A program made the position numbers and the translations under genes. 21,862 bases of DNA from Porogramme epimiltina. Taxonomy: Eukaryota > Basidiomycota > Agaricomycetes > Polyporales > Polyporaceae. Positions 1-13,170 of this stretch are shown piece after piece (the stretch's first letter is position 1; each line of letters starts with the position of its first letter). A model generated the notes under the pieces. That model saw only the letters and a list, made by a program, of their open reading frames with translations, had not been told where the DNA came from and made no database searches. The stretch spans positions 1-21,862 of the forward strand of contig FTLJ01000682.1 of the NCBI GenBank assembly GCA_900155495.1, written 5' to 3'.

Positions 1-1464
1 ATCGCTGGCGCGTTGGGTCACGATCACGTGTCGACATCAATGTCGCGAAAATGACGTCAGGACTCAGGAGCCTGGGCCCCCGTGACGGGCCCGGGGAGGA
101 AATCAACACGAGTGCTTTGAGAAACTCTGAGGGTTGCTTGGTACAGTATGTGAGGGGCATCGTGGATATAATGACAGCGTGAGTAAAAGGTCATGCTACC
201 CCGGAAACTCGAGACTCGAGAGCGTGCGTGTGCGGGCCCCCGGGCCGGCAAAAGGCTACTTCGAGAGTGGGCCCTTTTGAAGGGTGACAAAGTTTGGCGT
301 TAATCCTGTGTACATGTTGCTTTGGTATTTCTAAAGTCTTGTGTCTACCAGTGCCATTTACGTGATATTGTACGCCCAATTGCTCTACATATTGGATCAC
401 GAACAACGTCTGTCAAGTCTCCAGCAAGTACTCAATCTAAACAGGTCCGAGAAGACAACCGAATTTAGGAATCACCATCGCTCTCGTCGTCTGGGGTAGC
501 CTCTGCGGCAAGCCAAGTAGGTCTTTATCCATAAAGAAACTAATGACTAAACTGACTCTGGACAGCGCAGCGAGTATAACCCAGAAGGGCTGAAGTGAGT
601 GGACGAGTGTTGGGCATAACGGTATCGAAGACGGGAGCGAGAACGAGTACACGCTCACACCGGCGCTAGCTGCAGGCTCTTGAAGGATGTCCAATGGGCT
701 GGAAGATCTGATTAATGTCTCCCTGGTCAACCCAGCTTCTCGTTCTTTCCCACTCTGCTCACGGCGCGGTCCCAGCTCGCTCCCCACCGGTGTGCGGCTA
801 CCTCCTTCATGAGAGCGCTACTTTGCTCACAGCTTTCCGCGTCCGTCGGCCGAGGGGAGAATGCCCGTGCGGAGCTGTGTTTGCAAGTTGCGATGCCCGA
901 CCCCCGAGGGCTTGCGATCAGCATAGCTCGCACTGGTCGTTGTCTACATCTGCCTGGGCCCTGGTCCGGGTGAGCATGCGGCAGGCTCTAGACACACGGA
1001 CAGAGATGGTGTACACGGAGAGTGTGGTACTGCCTACCAACACAGCGGAACCATCCATCTAAGACAGGATGCATGGACTACTCAGTTCGCTGGGGCAAGC
1101 CCATGCGCTATGACGTCATCCTAACAGTGCAGGCGTTGTACTCCATGGAGGTATATTGATAGTGTCAGTGTCCGAGTTTAGGAACTGTATGTGTTAGGAA
1201 TGCGAGCCGAGGGCCTAGGTAGTCACTTTCTAGCCGGAATCGGATGTGCTTCCGCGCTGTGTCAACGACTAAGACGGTTTACAATGTTCGTTCGTAGCGA
1301 AGAAGCCTTCGGGTAAGTGAAGCATCATATCATGCTAGTAATGAGTAGTTTACATGCCTAAAACAAGGAGATACAGCCACAGCCAACCCTTACGGTGTTC
1401 AGGCAGTCATCATCAAGCCACATTCTCGCCAACTCACGACTCACTCATGGGAGCTCCGTACATC
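1..1464. other. Intergenic region, no gene recognised
   Basis: Short open frames occur on both strands (for example about 115 codons on each strand between 437 and 1062). None shows a recognisable domain, and none can be extended by plausible splicing. The perfect CRE-type palindrome TGACGTCA occurs at 52-59 and again at 1111-1118. The right part is the 3' side of the minus-strand ZZ gene that ends at 1465. Confidence 0.5.
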
Positions 1465-2630
1465 TCACGAACTTGATACACGCGAACGCAGCGCTTGCGA
1501 CGCTACTTTCACCTTCTCAAGTAGAGCAGCGTTATAATCCCCCATACTAGATGGATCCGCTATAGGGAAGAACGCATGCGCCAAGTTGTGCTGACGGCGC
1601 ATGCTAGGCTTCGAGATGCACGTCGTGCACAGGTCATAGTCTGTGTACAACGGGTCAGCGTTTCGCATAGACGCCGCTCGGGGGGCACCGTACCGGGGCA
1701 GTCTAGGCACTTGTGCCGCACGCCGACGAGGGGTGTCTGGAGGCACGCGTCGCAGTTGACGGTGGCATGGGAGACGGGCGCCGTCTCGTCCCTCAGCTGC
1801 TCCTTTGACCACCCTGTGATCTCCTTGCGGATTTCATCGTGCATGGGGCGGTCAAAGAAGGACGTGATGGGGAAGAAGGGATGCGCGGGATCGTGCTGAC
1901 GACGCTTTCCAGGTTCGCCCATGCACTTCTCGCAAAAGTCAAAATCTATTGGGGGAGGCAGCAATGAGCGCCCTTCCGTTAGGACGGGAGCTAGGGCTGG
2001 AGCTGGAGAGCGGACGACGCACCTTGACAGATCAAGCACTTGCTGCGCACGCCCACGATGTCCTTCTCCCTACACCCGTCGCACACAATTCCGTGGTGGA
2101 CGAAATGCGTGAAGTCGGCCTCCTTCACGGTGTTGTAGTCACGCAAGTTTCCTTTCACTTCAATAGGGAAGAATTGGTGGGTCGCGTAGTGAGACTTCCA
2201 TGCCTTGGGAGAGGCCATGCAGGCGCTGCATCTATTGCACTCTGTAGGGTGAGCGTTATCGAGAAGGGTCAGAAGTGGGTTTTTTAGAGCGATATCGACC
2301 TGAATGGTGCTCACCTGCGCACTGAAGGCATTTGTACCGCACCCCTCTGATGTTGGCCTTCCCGCAGAAGTGGCACGTAATGCCGTCGTGCACTGTCTCA
2401 CCCTCGCTGGCAGACGCCTGAGGGCGGCGCATGAATCCGGAGTCTCCTATTGGTGCAGCTCGCGATGGGGGAGCAAAAAAGGTGGGCTGTATCTGCCCAG
2501 CGAAGACTGACCCGCCGGGGGTGGAGGCGGAGAACAGCGTCGAGCTAAAGGTAGCAGTACCCCGACCAAAGGGAACGAGCATGGGTTGGTCGGGGTCGCT
2601 GATCGAATTCTGCTGCCCGAACTGTGCCAT
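1465..2630 (-). CDS. Triple ZZ-type zinc-finger protein (paralogue 1)
   Basis: A four-exon model on the minus strand: 2630-2315, 2241-2023, 1945-1694 and 1640-1465, with introns of 73, 77 and 53 bp and GT-AG borders. The spliced frame is 963 nt, giving 320 aa. Residues 1-80 are low-complexity and rich in S, P, F and Q. Three ZZ fingers follow, near 81-133, 154-206 and 239-290. Each has C-x2-C, then C-x2-C, then C-x2-C and a closing H-x3-H or similar before FFPI. Fingers 2 and 3 carry the canonical D-(F/Y)-D-(F/L)-C core after the fourth cysteine. Finger 1 is a variant with an extra cysteine (ECNRC). ZZ fingers bind zinc and usually bind peptides such as histone tails, N-degrons or SUMO, so an adaptor role is likely but the partner cannot be told. 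Every finger is split by a phase-1 intron just after its fourth cysteine. The gene is paralogous to 11798-12991 and lies in opposite orientation. Confidence 0.85.
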
Positions 2631-2793
2631 AGTGGGTGGTGGTAAGATGAAAGGACGAGAGAGCTGCGGTTGGGCCCAACGACGCGACTAATCTCGGAGT
2701 CGGGGGGCCGTGAAAGACGCCCAAGTGGCGCTGACTCGCGAGTCGCGACGTGCGCCGGAACCGTGGCGGCCCGGGATGCCGATGCAAACTCCA

Positions 2794-2801
2794 TGACGTC
2801 A
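2794..2801. promoter_or_regulatory. CRE-type bZIP palindrome upstream of ZZ gene
   Basis: A perfect TGACGTCA lies 164 nt upstream of the ATG at 2630 on the minus strand. This is the classic site for ATF/CREB-type bZIP factors in fungi. Binding here is inferred from the sequence and the position only. A 12-bp palindrome, GACTCGCGAGTC, lies nearer the gene at 2733-2744. Confidence 0.35.
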
Positions 2802-4245
2802 TTACGTCTTCGGAAGTCTGCTACGTTATGTTTTGGTCTTACTCTTGTGGTGTTCCACTCTATTTCCTTATCCATATACCTACTCATGCGTTTATCCCTC
2901 ATAAAAGGTGTCACGACTCTTATAATCACTCTCACCCACGCCTGTTGCAAAAATCGGGGACCTGGGAAGATGTAGAAGCCCAATTGGGATGTATATCCCA
3001 TGATGAAAGCAAGCAGGAGACAAGATCCATTATCACACAAACATCATCTGTGATATATCCTCTGGAATCTAACAGCGCCGGCCTTGGTGTCTTGCCCACC
3101 AAAAGTAAGCTGTATTGATGATCTTTCATGACCGACACGTCTCGAAATGAGGGACACAGATTTAATTGGCCCCATTGAGAAGGATCCTACCTTGAATGTT
3201 CCCAAGTGGTGGTGGGAGCTACCACTACCTAAGTCCATTCAGAGTCCGGACTCGGAGGAGCCTGCTATGCGTGACAAGACACGCTGGTACGGTGCCTGGT
3301 TACGGTGACATGGTGACGTGATGTGGACTGTGACTCCGAGTCGTCCCTGGACGGCGGCAACCGGGCGTAATAAGGCGCCAAACGTCCTGGGCCTCCTGGC
3401 ACACTGACCACGGCCATCACAGCTCGTGAACACCAGCGCATTCTTATTTTGGCTCCATGACATCGCCGGTTCGCTCAAATATGTGCATCTTTCATACTTT
3501 TCATGTCAGTTGTTTGGCTTAGGCAGCGCTCTGATACACTGTCACCACATAATACGACTCGATCGTGCACCAGGGGCTTGTTCAAGTTTCGCATAGAGTC
3601 GGCAGGTACTACGTATGTCTTCCATCCACCGCCCATGTTCATTGGCAAGATGAAAGACTGGCAACATTTCAATATATCTCTTATGACAAGCAACTGTCGA
3701 TGTAAGCATTGCCTCACTCGTCTTCCTGATGATGTGGTCGTCCTGACGCCCACCTTCCCCACAAGCGCATTCGGCTGCACTTCCTCATGCCAGAAGAGTC
3801 GCTTCGCCTGATACTCTTCTATGTCCGGCTGTCATCTCTAGGGGAGGATGACCCGACTTCGAACCTCAAACACGTAGCGCGCACGGACTTCCTCCAGGTC
3901 TGTGGGACGTCATCAAGGGTTGTGGACCACAGAAGCATTGAAGTTTCCCCCTTTGCGTAGGTTCTACCTCTCATTCTATCCATAATTTTGCCCATACGAC
4001 TTACACATAGTCTCGATTGTTCACCACCCGCAGAGGACACGTTGAAGCCACGTAGGGAGCGTATAAAGAGAGTAAACATCCCAGGCGAGCAACGAAGAAA
4101 CACCTTCTTTAACGTATCCCACTGATTATCAGATCTACCACAGGCCGTCACTCTCATAGCCTTCTCCGAGAATACAGGCGATGAACAGCGGTCTGGGGTT
4201 GGGATGTCGGCCATCCCGACTGTCCGCCCGCCCTGGCTTCCTCGG
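2802..4245. other. Divergent intergenic region
   Basis: This lies between the minus-strand ZZ gene and the plus-strand DUF6534 gene. Overlapping open frames of about 100 codons occur on both strands near 3475-3811, and a 211-codon minus frame (3819-4454) runs into the DUF6534 first exon. None has a recognisable domain, and I judge them chance frames. A TATAAA occurs at 4062-4067 but no gene follows at a sensible distance. Confidence 0.4.
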
Positions 4246-4329
4246 CTATAAGCATCTTGGCTCCGCTCCCACTGTTCGTTGTGGCATGAGTCTCCCTCCT
4301 CCTTCCTTTTTCCTCTCTTCAGTGGCGTC
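4246..4329 (+). promoter_or_regulatory. Core promoter of DUF6534 gene 1
   Basis: A TATA-like TATAAG is at 4247-4252, about 80 nt before the chosen ATG at 4330. It is followed by a long C/T-rich stretch (about 4288-4322) typical of fungal transcription start regions. The assignment rests on spacing and composition only. Confidence 0.4.
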
Positions 4330-6649
4330 ATGAGTGCAACGCACCAGCCTCCTCCCTCAGCTCTCTCCTCGTTCGTAGTTATTCCTCCGTTGGACAATAG
4401 CTTCGGCGCTATGCTGATCGGGACGTTCATCGGGTTGACGTACGTGTGCGGCACTTTATCTGGTCTTCTCCTAATTAAACAACCACGCCGTTTTAGGCTA
4501 TATGGTATGGTGGTGCTCCAGTCCTATCGATACTTTCGGCTGTATCCCGAGGATTGCATTCGGACGAAGCTCGTGGTGAGTATTTTGTCTCATCCGAAGA
4601 TAGAGGGAGGTTATTCACATCGCATGTATCAGGTTTCATCCGTTCTGTGGGTTCCATATCCTCCCTGTCGACACAGATCCTGACGCCCCGCAGAGTAATG
4701 GAGACATTTCATATCATACTTAGTTGTCATTTGTGGTAAGCTCACCGCAAATCTGTAATCCGTATCTCCACGTAACGACAAAATGTAGCTATCATTACCT
4801 TGTTTCCGACTACGCGAATCCCGAGGGTCTCCTGAAGAGTTCCTGGTACGATACCCTGCTATTATACGTTTCATCTTAGCTCATATTAGTCATGTTCTTA
4901 GGTCCCTCAGTGTGAGTATCGCACAAAGCTGTCATCTACGTCTTGAGGCTCATCAATCAAGGCCTAGTTGATGTCAGCGACATCGGTATGTCGGAGCGTC
5001 TATCCGCTGACTCTTTCCGCGACCCCCGTTCTTACCACATACCAACTCGTTTTCGTAGGGTATCATCGTATTCATATCTCAAAGGTGCCGTCAATCACTT
5101 CTTGGGTCCCAGGCGACAATCTAACACCCAATTCATAGCTTTCTAGCTCGTAGAGTGTACATTCGTAAGCTCATTATACCTGGCAGCAAAGAGTGTGCCC
5201 TCACTAGGCTACAGTGGCAAAAGGCTACAGGCTGCTAATCTGCGTCACAGTGAGTGAGCTAGTTCTACTTACCGGCATTCATTTATCCAACCTTTCGACT
5301 AGATGGTGGCCCTTTTCGGAGAGCTTAGTAAGTACGCTTCATGCAGTCGCTTCTCGTGCCGTATGCTGACATGTCACACTTGTCTTAGTTCTGCTGTTCG
5401 GTACGCTCTCCGTATTCATTTCCTGATCAGCTTTCTGAGAACACTTTCAATAGCGGCCACAGGAGAAACGTTTGTCGTCTTCATTGGGTACGGTTGGGCA
5501 TTCCTGACTGACGTTGAATGACATATAGATTTGTGCAACCAACATTCGCCGGTTTCTCCAAGATGACGGTACGTGCTTTTCTTACTACCCTATCCCACGT
5601 GCCTTACCCGCGGTTGCACAGTGGCTCATATCAGCGGGAGCTGGGATCGCGTTGATTGGTGACGGGATTCTTGCTATGGTACTCGTTCACATCCTTCGAA
5701 AGAACCGCACTGGATCAAAGCGGTACGTGCTGTTCGTGGTCACACAGGCCCTTTCTAAATCTACTCCAGGATGGACTCCGTCGTGGATCTTCTTCTGATG
5801 TACACCATCAACACTGGTGAGTTAGCTCCTATCGCACCCTCGTTGCTCATCTTGTTCCATGCTGATGCCGAAGCAGGTATATTGACGAGGTATTTGTGGA
5901 TCATCGAGAGATCTGAGCCAAGTCTTACAAACTTCATCACAGCGTTGTCAACTCGGCGTTGGTCATAACAGTAAGTTATGACGGAATAGAGCGTGTTCGA
6001 ACTTAGCTAATCCACCTTATAGTCGCTGGTGTGGCCGAACAATCTGGTCTATGCCGCATTGGGTATCATATGCACTAAGCGTGAGTGTCCAGTCAGCCGC
6101 TCGCACGACAACAGCTCAATCCAATTTCATTCAGTCTATGCGAACTCCCTGCTCGCTATGTGGGTTCCTTTCATTTACTCCTTCCTTCATCTTAGTCTCA
6201 TTAAATCTCCCCTCAGCGTTAACGAGCGAAAATGCTTGAAGTTGCGCGCCATGTACGATATCAACGTGGATTGGTCAGATATCGCGGTTACCCCCCACCC
6301 CCAAGGACTATTCTCGCGTATGTCAACATACTCCCGTCGGACATCGGCGTTCCCCCCGCATCGCGCATCGTTACTACCCCAGTTCGTGGTGGCATCTCCC
6401 CCCTCCAAGCCCAGTCCGCGCCCCCAACACATATCCGCGCCCCCACAACGAATGCCTGCGCCTCCAGCTTCAGCGATGACCGCAGTGAGTACCTCACCGC
6501 AACATAAACAGCCACCAAGTCCGGCTCACCTATTTAGCAGTACCCTTCACCTGCATTATATAGATCTACTGTATGCTCAGCCGAGTCACCGTCGTCCGAC
6601 AAGGCCTTCAATTACTGGGAGGGCAGGCCCTATTCCGCCCCAGTTATGA
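4330..6649 (+). CDS. Seven-helix DUF6534 membrane protein, 21 micro-exons (copy 1)
   Basis: Exons: 4330-4439, 4497-4575, 4633-4646, 4694-4735, 4789-4845, 4902-4911, 4968-4985, 5059-5084, 5139-5164, 5215-5249, 5303-5327, 5389-5400, 5454-5487, 5529-5568, 5622-5722, 5770-5816, 5877-5889, 5943-5970, 6023-6080, 6135-6159 and 6217-6649. All introns are GT-AG and 47-73 bp. The sum is 1233 nt, an unbroken 410-aa frame. The product reads as the basidiomycete DUF6534 family: an N-terminal PPLD motif, seven hydrophobic segments, the block WLISAGAGIALIGD, then MDSVVDLLLMYTINTG and LYANSLLA. The C-terminal tail is Pro/Ser-rich and probably cytosolic. The family is an expanded group of integral membrane proteins of unknown function, sometimes likened to GPCRs. 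Exon lengths match the paralogue at 15943-17978 almost one for one, which is the best evidence for this model. The frame remains open through some introns near the 3' end, so exons 19-21 are less certain. Confidence 0.8.
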
Positions 6650-7168
6650 CTGGAATCGCCTTTTAGAAGACCCCCATGGGCAGGCACCGTCAGGAGATGT
6701 TTATAACACAGCCTATCCACCTTTCGTTTACGCTGTACCTTATTTTCCCGTATAATCGACTTATATAGCATTCGGCCATAGTTTTCGCATATCATACTGT
6801 ATATCTCATTCATTTACTCACACAATGTCGCTCATTATCTCATTGCTCTCACGGGGACCCCCCTTTCCCTCCCCCCCCCCACCACATTCTACTACGAGTA
6901 CGTACATGCCAGTGATGACTTATGAAGAGAATGGAGTGCAGGATGCCATTTCGCCTCCTTTCAGTGTAGCGCCGACTGGTAGCCGCATGTCGTCTCCATG
7001 ATGGCTGCAGGAGTAGTCAATCAAACTTGGTCCATTTGTTTCACATATAGTATGTGATGTAATGTGCCGAAAGTTTGAATGAGAAGGAAGGCGGACAAGT
7101 TACCGCCTCGGAGTCGCTGTGTTAGGCACGGGCAGGAAGCGGTAGCGCCGGGCGGCGGGAGGGTTCGC
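6650..7168. other. Intergenic region with pyrimidine tract
   Basis: This is the 3' side of DUF6534 gene 1 and the upstream region of the Rix7-like gene. It contains a run of ten C (6871-6880) inside a pyrimidine stretch (about 6858-6880). I see no coding signal. Confidence 0.4.
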
Positions 7169-7200
7169 TGAAGCGCCCGTCGGAGAGCGCGGGCGCTTCA
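7169..7200. repeat. 11-bp perfect inverted repeat
   Basis: The arms TGAAGCGCCCG (7169-7179) and CGGGCGCTTCA (7190-7200) are exact reverse complements around a 10-nt spacer. The structure sits about 100 nt upstream of the Rix7-like start codon and just before the pyrimidine-rich leader. It could be a dimeric regulator site or an RNA hairpin. Confidence 0.6.
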
Positions 7201-7300
7201 CATACGGCATTTTTTCCGCTCCTTAGCCTTCCTTCCTCTACATCCTCATCTACACCTAGCTCTAAACGGCGTTGGATCGCTCTCAGAGAGCATCTTTGCC

Positions 7301-9948
<2,648 letters not shown>

Positions 9949-10389
9949 TCCTTATAGGCTGCTGTCCACTGTATCAAACACAATAATTGTGCCGTATCTT
10001 CGATATGAGAATGTAGCACCACACGATCCCCAGTAGATCCCATGGGCCACTTCACCTCGTATGTCGCTTTGGATGCAGGGACTTGGTCCGGATTGGGGTG
10101 CTCGTAGTGCTCACACTGCGCTCACACTACACTGCACATACGAGCAATGTGTTGTCTCGGACCTACAGCACGCTGGGAGTGCACCAGACTGATGTAAAGC
10201 GTTTTCAGGCGACGTCAACTTATCGTGTTGACGCATACAAATGATTACCACATATTCACGCACGCGCCCATGAGGTCGCGCGCCGCGCGGGTGGCAGCGC
10301 GTCGGAGTCTCCCACTCCTGCCTGCCGCCTCGACATGCTCTCTTTCTCTTCTGCCCTCTCGTCTCGACCTTCGGTCTTAGAAGGGTATC
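9949..10389. other. Intergenic region
   Basis: This holds the 3' region of the Rix7-like gene and the promoter of the ZZ-BRCT gene. A direct repeat of GCTCACACT occurs around 10109-10127. A C/T-rich leader (about 10330-10370) precedes the next ATG. No further coding signal is visible. Confidence 0.4.
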
Positions 10390-11430
10390 ATGCAAATTAA
10401 ACTGGAGACCTCGAACACCGATGCCCTGAGCGTTCAGGATGCTTCTGTCGCTTCGGAGCCCATTCATCACGGTGTGATGTGCGAGTACTGTGGGGACACA
10501 AACATTACGGGGATCCGGTACAGGTGTGTACAGTGCACAGGTGCGTTTCTTCGCTGATATACGTCATTTGGCTTAGCTTACGACCGTGATGGTTGTACTA
10601 CAGACTGTGATAGATGCTGTTGGTGTATGGCCAACCCAAATGCATGGAGTGCACATCAACCTACACACCAGTTCTTCCCCATCGTGCGTGCGGGGGTTCT
10701 CGACGCCTACAATGCCGTAAAGCAATCGCTCGCTGCACATACCATGACCCCGACTTCGCTTTCGCACCATCTCTCTGGCATGAATCTAGACGAGGAAACA
10801 GACAAACCCGGCCAGGTCCCTAGGCCATTTAGAGGGATTGTGATTTGTGCTACTGGCTTGTCTAGCAACGAAAGGGTGCGTTCTATGTGCCCCTCCCCCA
10901 CCCCCTCCCTCGTTGCGCCCCTCCCTCTGTTCTCGTCCGTTCGAGTCGTCCTGTTGCGGTTTAGCGGTAGGTGCGGTACCCCTGGGCGCCCTTCGACCTA
11001 TGCAGCCTCATTTCGCGCACTCCCGTGCAGTGTCCATGGGACACAAATATAATGTTTCAATGGACCTGCGCTCTGGATCTCCTGAGCTGTATTTACCATG
11101 AGCAATTAGAGCTGATATCCCGTTGTAGGCGGCCTTGCACAATCTCGCGGCCGAACTGGGTGCACAAAGCACCCATCCCCTCACCGATAGGGTAACGCAC
11201 CTTATTGCTTACGAGGAGTCTGAAAGCGCCAAGTACAAGTGTGCTCTCGAACTCGGCCTACCGATTGTGCACCCCTCTTGGCTAGAAGAGAGCTACGAGG
11301 CTTGGTTGCGTGGCGATGATGTTGATGCGCAGAAGGTGAGGACAATTCAAGTTCCATCGCCCTTCCACCACCTCCTTAATGACGTTGTTTACAGATAATG
11401 ATGTTACATTTATTGAGTCCAACTCTATGA
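10390..11430 (+). CDS. ZZ-finger-BRCT chimeric protein
   Basis: Exons 10390-10540, 10604-10875, 11129-11335 and 11395-11430 give 221 aa. An in-frame TAG at 10378 supports the start. Residues 25-77 form one ZZ finger with C31, C34, C46, C49, C55, C58, H68 and H72, followed by a linker like that of the neighbouring ZZ genes (DAYNAVK). Residues about 123-208 form a BRCT domain with FRGIVICATGL, LGA at 151-153, VTHLI at 163-167 and the hallmark W192. It most resembles BRCT1 of the Dpb11/Rad4/TopBP1 checkpoint and replication scaffolds (known-family comparison from memory). Those proteins carry several BRCT repeats and no ZZ finger, whereas here the frame ends 11 codons after the BRCT exon. The ZZ intron is phase 1 (62 nt, 10541-10603). 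The intron inside the BRCT is long, 253 bp. This could be a new chimeric gene or a truncated relic. The ZZ finger and BRCT are certain, but joint expression is not. Confidence 0.7.
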
Positions 11431-11797
11431 GACTGCTCTTGACCTCTAACGGGCCGTGCGCCGAGCATTCCGCCCATTCACTACGGAAACCCGGTGTCTA
11501 TTCAGTATATAGCTCCGGGAGGTGTCCTGTTGACTGTCGTCCTGCGCCGATGTATGTAGAATCATGTCAGACTGAAGTGGTCCCGTCGTAATGTGTGTGC
11601 AGTGTGTCGCGCACGCTCTTTAATTACAAGCTGTCTTGGCAATGGCATAGTAGTCGAGGCGGTGTAGAATACGGTGCGCCTCCGCGCCGCGACCGCCCGG
11701 GCGCGTGTATATCACGATCTAGCTTGTCATCTCCCCACTCTCTCGGGATGTCCTCATCTCCCAATGCTTCTTCACACCGTCTCCACCATCCTGACTC
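11431..11797. other. Intergenic spacer between ZZ-BRCT and ZZ genes
   Basis: I looked here for further BRCT repeats that would extend the upstream gene and found none. The right end (about 11715-11797) is C/T-rich and is the probable leader of the next ZZ gene. Confidence 0.4.
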
Positions 11798-12991
11798 ATG
11801 TCATCAGCCAATAAATCGCTTCTGGCCCTCTCGGACCCCTCTATGGAGGACGACATGATGAACGATACGGACCTTGCGGACCTTCGCCTACGCACTTACG
11901 TAGGCGTAAGCCTCAACGATCGAAATGCTGGACAAGTACCCGTGTTCGGAGGGTTTGCGCACTCTCCAGCCACATCCGCAGGCCCAAGAGGACATCTGAG
12001 CGGATCGCCCACCCGGCGGTACACGCCAATCGCGTATGGTTCGGCCCCTTTGGCTCAGCAGTACGTCCAGCCCGCCGTACCCCAAGAGACCGTCCACTAC
12101 GGTGTGATATGCGAGTTCTGCGGAAAGTCGAACATCAAGGGGGTGCGGTATAAGTGCTTGCAATGCGGAGGTGCGTCTGTTTCCCCCTTGGCTTGCCCGC
12201 GCACCGGGGTTTCACGACCCAGACTTTCTCGCGCAGACTGCAATAGGTGCAGCTCGTGTATGTCTTCTCCTAAGGCATGGAGCTCGCACGACCCCACCCA
12301 CCATTTCTTCCCTATCGAGAACAGCGGCGCCCTCCACGACTACGACGCCGTGAAGAAAACGCAAGTCGTGCACCAGAATGTCGTCTGCGACGGATGCGGC
12401 GGGGAGGATATTGTGGGGGTGAGGTTCAAGTGTCTAGTATGCGAAAGTGCGTGTCCCTCTTCCCCCTCTTACCCCACTGGATATGAACGAGTAACCCCCA
12501 GACTTCGACATGTGCGAGGCCTGTATGCGCAACCCGCAACAGCGCCAAGTGCACGCCCTCGAACACCCCTTGTTTCCCGTCTCCTCATCCGACGATCGTG
12601 CTGCCTACGATGCTGCACGAAACGAGGTGGCCACGAACGGCATCGCCTGCTCGCTAGGGGCCTTCACGCAGATACCAGAAGAAACGACACATCCGAATGC
12701 TCATTGCGACGTATGCAAGCAGGAACCCATCATCGGTGTACGACACAAGTGCCTAGACTGTCCACGTACGCCCTCTTTACCCTCTTAGCTCAGAGCCAGA
12801 AACTATAAGATGCTGATAGCAACTCCGTATATGTAGAATACGACTTGTGCTCGACATGCATTTCCGACCCAAATATGCGTCGGCAGCATAGCGTGGGCCA
12901 CGCCTTCTTCCCCATTCCCGAGCCTGGAAATCCCTCTGCGGCCATATTCAGCGCTGCGCTCGCAGAGAGAAGGATGAGTGGGGGCGAGTAA
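11798..12991 (+). CDS. Triple ZZ-type zinc-finger protein (paralogue 2)
   Basis: Exons 11798-12170, 12237-12446, 12502-12765 and 12837-12991 total 1002 nt, giving 333 aa. The introns are 66, 55 and 71 bp. The low-complexity N-terminus of about 100 residues ends in ETVHYG, matching ETVHDG before the first finger of paralogue 1. The three ZZ fingers are split by phase-1 introns after residues 124, 194 and 282. Each finger keeps the cysteine pairs, the IxGVRxKC block and the closing histidines with FFPI (LFPV in finger 2). Fingers 2 and 3 have N-F-D-M-C and Q-Y-D-L-C in place of the usual D at the first position. A later in-frame ATG (11843) could also serve as start. The role is presumably peptide binding or scaffolding, as for other ZZ proteins; no catalytic domain is present. 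It shares its architecture and intron positions with 1465-2630. Confidence 0.85.
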
Positions 12992-13170
12992 CATGTGGAT
13001 AGGCGGAAACCGGTCATAACATGCAGGAAGAGAGGGGATTGGCCTGGACACTTTGATTCGTATCTCCTTGTAATGTATCAAACTATTACAATATGAGCTA
13101 ATGCACCCCTAACAGCCACAACGCGATCGCGAGGTCCCATAGAGTCACGAGCAGCTGAGCCTGCAGGACT

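Noticed and set aside
437..1062. Opposed frames of about 115 codons
   Set aside because: They have no domain, no splice extension and no supporting promoter pattern, so they are not called genes.
3528..3537. GCTCTGATAC, on the minus strand like the TATCAGAGC core of a tRNA-iMet primer-binding site
   Set aside because: The leading TGG is imperfect and no LTR, gag or pol signal lies nearby, so it is not evidence for an element.
3819..4454. Minus-strand frame of 211 codons
   Set aside because: It overlaps the promoter and first exon of the DUF6534 gene in antisense and has no domain. The sense gene is far better supported.
6484..6510. GT-AG segment in the last exon of DUF6534 copy 1
   Set aside because: At 27 nt it is too short, and the frame is open without splicing, so it was kept as exon.
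11885..11907. CGCCTACG...CGTAGGCG inverted repeat
   Set aside because: It lies inside the coding start of the second triple-ZZ gene. Eight-bp arms at short spacing are expected by chance.
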